Part shown: positions 14,060 through 16,351 of the stretch, piece by piece
Numbering within the stretch: the stretch's first letter is position 1
How the letters are laid out: every line of letters starts with the position of its first letter
Source: Chloroflexia bacterium
Lineage (GTDB): Bacteria > Chloroflexota > Chloroflexia > Thermomicrobiales > JALYUS01
DNA length: 16,351 nucleotides
Assembly (NCBI GenBank): GCA_025928215.1
Contig: JAICJW010000041.1
Location: 1-16,351, forward strand
Direction of reading: 5' to 3'
The notes under the pieces: model-generated
Told to the model about the DNA's origin: nothing
The model's input: the letters and a program-made list of their open reading frames with translations, nothing else
The model's database searches: none
Translations under genes and position numbers: made by a program

Positions 14060-14860
14060 CTACGGCGTTATGCCTTCCGGCTCTCTCGGCTGCCAACCCT
14101 TGACGGATTGCGCCTCGCTCGTCGCTTCGTGGAGCATGAAGCGGGATTCGTAGGCGAGGCCGAGGAATTGGTAGCCGTCCGCGATGCGCTCACTGACGCT
14201 CTTCGCGTCCGCACACATGACGCCCGCAGCGACGTGATGCTTCTTGCAGGTCTGGAGGATGTGCTGCATCCCCTCCTGGAAGACCTGCGCGTCGGGCCAC
14301 GTCGCGAGCGGTAGGCCCATGTTGCCGAGCATGTCATTCGGGCCGACGAAGATGCCGTCAATGCCGCCATCGGCGAGCATCGCATCGAGATTGTTGATCC
14401 CTTCGGGGGATTCAATCATGAGGATGACGCAAATCTCGTCGCTCGCACGCCGGTTATACTCGCCGGGCCGGGCATCCCACGAGGCGTTATATCGCCCGCC
14501 GCCGAAGGAGCGGTTGCCGGCGGGCGGGTGCTTCGCCGCCCGCACCACCGTGCGTGCCTCTTCCACGGTGTTGACCATCGGCGCGATGATGCCCCACGCG
14601 CCCGCGTCCAGCACGCGCTTGATGTTCTCATGCGTCCCCTCGGGCACGCGGACGAAGGGGGCGGAGGCCGTACCGCGCATCGCCATCATCATCAGCGCGA
14701 CCGTTTCGATGGAAAAGGCGTAGTGCTCCCAGTCAATCGTCAGCCAATCGAATCCGACCGTCGTCATTGCCTCGACGGCAAGTGGCGCGCCGTAACTCAA
14801 CCAGGCGCCGACCGATGGCCGCCCTTCGCGCAGCGCGCGCTTTACGTGATTCTCTCTCAT
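14060..14860 (-). CDS. HpcH/HpaI-family class II aldolase
   Basis: This 266-aa metal-dependent aldolase cleaves 4-hydroxy-2-oxo acids to pyruvate or a related keto acid and an aldehyde. The base-type His46 is in DWEHYAF, and Arg71 is in VRVPEG. The metal ligands are Glu150 in MIESPEG and Asp176 in FVGPNDMLG. Known relatives act on 4-hydroxy-2-oxoheptanedioate and 2-keto-3-deoxy-L-rhamnonate or glucarate, and the exact substrate is open. The ATG at 14860 has AAGGAAAGGGG directly upstream. The open frame continues to 14974, but that extension is not family sequence. It lies in the same direction just upstream of the regulator, so it may be an extra member of the same pathway or a separate unit. 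Confidence 0.92.
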   Translation of the reverse strand: MRENHVKRALREGRPSVGAWLSYGAPLAVEAMTTVGFDWLTIDWEHYAFSIETVALMMMAMRGTASAPFVRVPEGTHENIKRVLDAGAWGIIAPMVNTVEEARTVVRAAKHPPAGNRSFGGGRYNASWDARPGEYNRRASDEICVILMIESPEGINNLDAMLADGGIDGIFVGPNDMLGNMGLPLATWPDAQVFQEGMQHILQTCKKHHVAAGVMCADAKSVSERIADGYQFLGLAYESRFMLHEATSEAQSVKGWQPREPEGITP

Positions 14861-15076
14861 CCCCTTTCCTTTCTGAATTAGCCCGCATCTCGATGGATAC
14901 ACAATATCAGTTGACATGCGCGCCGTCTGTAGCCAGCCATTCCCGCGCCTGTCCGGGAACGTGCTCGTCAACATCGTCGGGGAGCGGCATCATCCCTGCG
15001 TATACTGATGCGGATGCCGCCCGTGCCGCGCGACTGACGCGCATTAGCCCGGGCGGCCCGCAGCAGGAGCAGACGA
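14861..15076. other. Divergent intergenic region between the HpaI-like and PLD-like genes
   Basis: A 216-bp gap without a supported gene. On the plus strand TATACT (15001-15006), about 70 bp before the PLD start, is a possible -10 box without a good -35. TTGACA at 14911-14916 has no -10 partner at 17 bp. On the minus strand no clear promoter was found for the aldolase gene. A short inverted repeat, GATA-CACAA-TATC, lies at about 14896-14908 and might be a binding site. Confidence 0.4.
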
Positions 15077-16204
15077 TTGAATACCGCGCAACAGCCAACC
15101 GGGGATGATCTGGATGTGACCTTGCTCGCGCAGGGCGAGCAAACCGGGGAGCAGATCGCCGCACAGTTGGCGGCATTTATCGCGGGGGCGCGGCACAGCC
15201 TCGACATGGCGCTGTACGACTTTCGCCTCAGTGATCCCCTCAAGGCGATCATCGCGGGAGCGCTGCACGAGCGCGCGGCGGCAGGCGTCGCCATCCGCAT
15301 CGCCTATGATGCGGACAAGCCGGAACCGCCGCTCGTCGCGCAAGGCATGGATCCCGCGCCGCCCGGCACCGGCGCGCTTGTCCAGTCGCTCGGCTACCCA
15401 TTTCGGCGGATCGGCGGGCCGAAACTGATGCACAACAAATATATCGTCCGCGACCGGCCGGCCCCCGAACGATCGGACAACGGCGCCACGCCGTCGGTCT
15501 GGACGGGTTCGACTAACTTCACGGATGACTCATGGAATGTCGAGGAGAATAACATCCTCCGCATCGCCTCGCCCGATCTGGCGCGGTTCTATGCGCGCGA
15601 CTTCGCGGACTTGTGGCGCGAAGGCGAAATCGGCACAAGCGGATCGTTCGATACGGCACCCGTCGCCCTCACCTACGATCGCACGCCGCTTTCCGCGCAG
15701 GTCTTTTTCTCGCCGGGGCGCGGGCCGCAGATTGATGATGAGGTGGCGCGGCGGGTATCGGCCGCACGGCGGCGCGTCCGCATCTGGAGCATGCTGATGA
15801 ACAGCGGCGCGCTCATCGGGGCGCTCGGCGATCTTCTCGCGGCGGGGAATGTGCCGGTGAGCGGTGTCTATGATCGCACGCAGATGGCGAGCGTGCTGAC
15901 GCAGTGGCAGGACGTGCCGCACAATGTCTGGAAGATCGGCGCGATCCGGCAAATCGTCGCGCAGGCCGGATTGATCGGCAAGAACTCGACGCCCTACCGA
16001 CCGGACACAATCCACGATTTCATGCACGCGAAAGTGCTTGTCGTGGACGATACCGTGATCACCGGCTCGTACAACTTCTCGCGCAGCGCCGAGTTCAATG
16101 CGGAGAATCTGCTGATCCTCGAAAATAGCGCGCTTGCCGATCGCTACAGCGCATTCGTAGATCATTTGATGGCGAAATACGCGGCGGCCAATCAACCGCT
16201 CTGA
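15077..16204 (+). CDS. Phospholipase D-superfamily protein with two HKD motifs
   Basis: This 375-aa protein has two PLD-type half-domains. The first HKD is HNKYIVRD (His119, Lys121, Asp126), followed by WTGSTNFTDDSWNVEENN (142-159). The second is HAKVLVVD (His317, Lys319, Asp324), followed by GSYNFSRSAEFNAEN (330-344). The two motifs together form one active site with a phosphohistidine intermediate. The family includes phospholipases, cardiolipin synthases and nucleases, and it cannot be assigned here. No signal peptide or membrane helix is visible, so it is probably cytosolic. That argues somewhat against a secreted lipase. The start is TTG at 15077, supported by AGGAG 7 nt upstream. The next gene begins 17 bp after its stop and is probably cotranscribed. 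Confidence 0.88.
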   Translation: MNTAQQPTGDDLDVTLLAQGEQTGEQIAAQLAAFIAGARHSLDMALYDFRLSDPLKAIIAGALHERAAAGVAIRIAYDADKPEPPLVAQGMDPAPPGTGALVQSLGYPFRRIGGPKLMHNKYIVRDRPAPERSDNGATPSVWTGSTNFTDDSWNVEENNILRIASPDLARFYARDFADLWREGEIGTSGSFDTAPVALTYDRTPLSAQVFFSPGRGPQIDDEVARRVSAARRRVRIWSMLMNSGALIGALGDLLAAGNVPVSGVYDRTQMASVLTQWQDVPHNVWKIGAIRQIVAQAGLIGKNSTPYRPDTIHDFMHAKVLVVDDTVITGSYNFSRSAEFNAENLLILENSALADRYSAFVDHLMAKYAAANQPL

Positions 16205-16221
16205 GTGGTGGAGGAACGACG

Positions 16222-16351
16222 ATGGCGAACGATGACGCGCCCGACCGACCGGCGGCGGCGGACGGTATGATCCCGAATATCACGCTCAATCGCGCGGCGC
16301 AACAGGGCCAGCCGACCGAGGATCGCAAACTGCTTTCGTGGACGGATCGCG
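16222..16351 (+). CDS. Start of an unrecognised gene, cut by the window edge
   Basis: An ATG with GGAGG 7 nt upstream opens a frame that runs to the end of the window without a stop (43 codons). It begins MANDDAPDRPAAADGMIPN and continues through LNRAAQQGQPTEDRKLL. The N-terminus is hydrophilic with no signal peptide. The frame, spacing and ribosome-binding site support a real gene in an operon with the PLD-like gene, but too little is visible to name a family. Confidence 0.6.
   Translation, partial: MANDDAPDRPAAADGMIPNITLNRAAQQGQPTEDRKLLSWTDR

Noticed and set aside
14861..14974. Upstream extension of the HpaI-like frame
   Set aside because: The extension has no family similarity, and the internal ATG has a strong AAGGAAAGGGG site.

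Overview
The window is high-GC bacterial chromosomal DNA with tightly packed genes. No rRNA, tRNA, CRISPR array, transposase or phage gene was seen. A Chloroflexota bacterium (Thermomicrobia/Sphaerobacter-like) is the best guess. The reasons are the Tat-type lipoprotein binding protein with a very long Ala/Thr/Pro linker, the many GC-rich intergenic repeats, and the density of FCD-GntR, Gfo/Idh/MocA and oligopeptide-type ABC genes. This is inference from style, not a phylogenetic result.

Layout. (1) 23-1894, + strand: a GDP-6-deoxy-mannose reductase-like SDR, then a SpoU/TrmH RNA methyltransferase, separated by two inverted copies of a palindromic repeat, one of which encodes the end of the first gene. 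(2) 1900-2091, - strand: a 63-residue two-helix membrane protein. (3) 2235-4220, - strand: an acyl-CoA synthetase flanked by GC-rich hairpin repeats. (4) 4358-13930, - strand: a nine-gene cluster, in transcription order FCD-GntR regulator, FAH-family protein, two Gfo/Idh/MocA dehydrogenases, ABC binding lipoprotein, two ABC permeases, aspartoacylase/succinylglutamate-desuccinylase-like hydrolase, and DapA-family aldolase. (5) 14060-14860, - strand: an HpcH/HpaI aldolase directly upstream of the regulator. (6) 15077-16351, + strand: a two-HKD phospholipase D-superfamily protein and the start of an unrecognised gene cut by the window edge.

The nine-gene cluster looks like one catabolic operon. 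Four of its junctions overlap (ATGA, ATGAGTAA, ATGA, TAATG). The regulator is preceded by a near-consensus sigma-70 promoter with a near-palindromic GTCGAC operator just downstream. The enzymes suggest import of a small solute through a DppBC-type importer, oxidation by two dehydrogenases, removal of an acyl group or opening of a ring by the M14-like and FAH-like enzymes, and aldol cleavage by DapA- and HpaI-type lyases. The acyl-CoA synthetase could then activate a released acid. That pattern fits an acylated or otherwise modified sugar acid, but the substrate cannot be read from the sequence. No ABC ATPase gene lies in the cluster. I do not recognise this exact gene set as a named pathway, and it is the best candidate here for an undescribed system.
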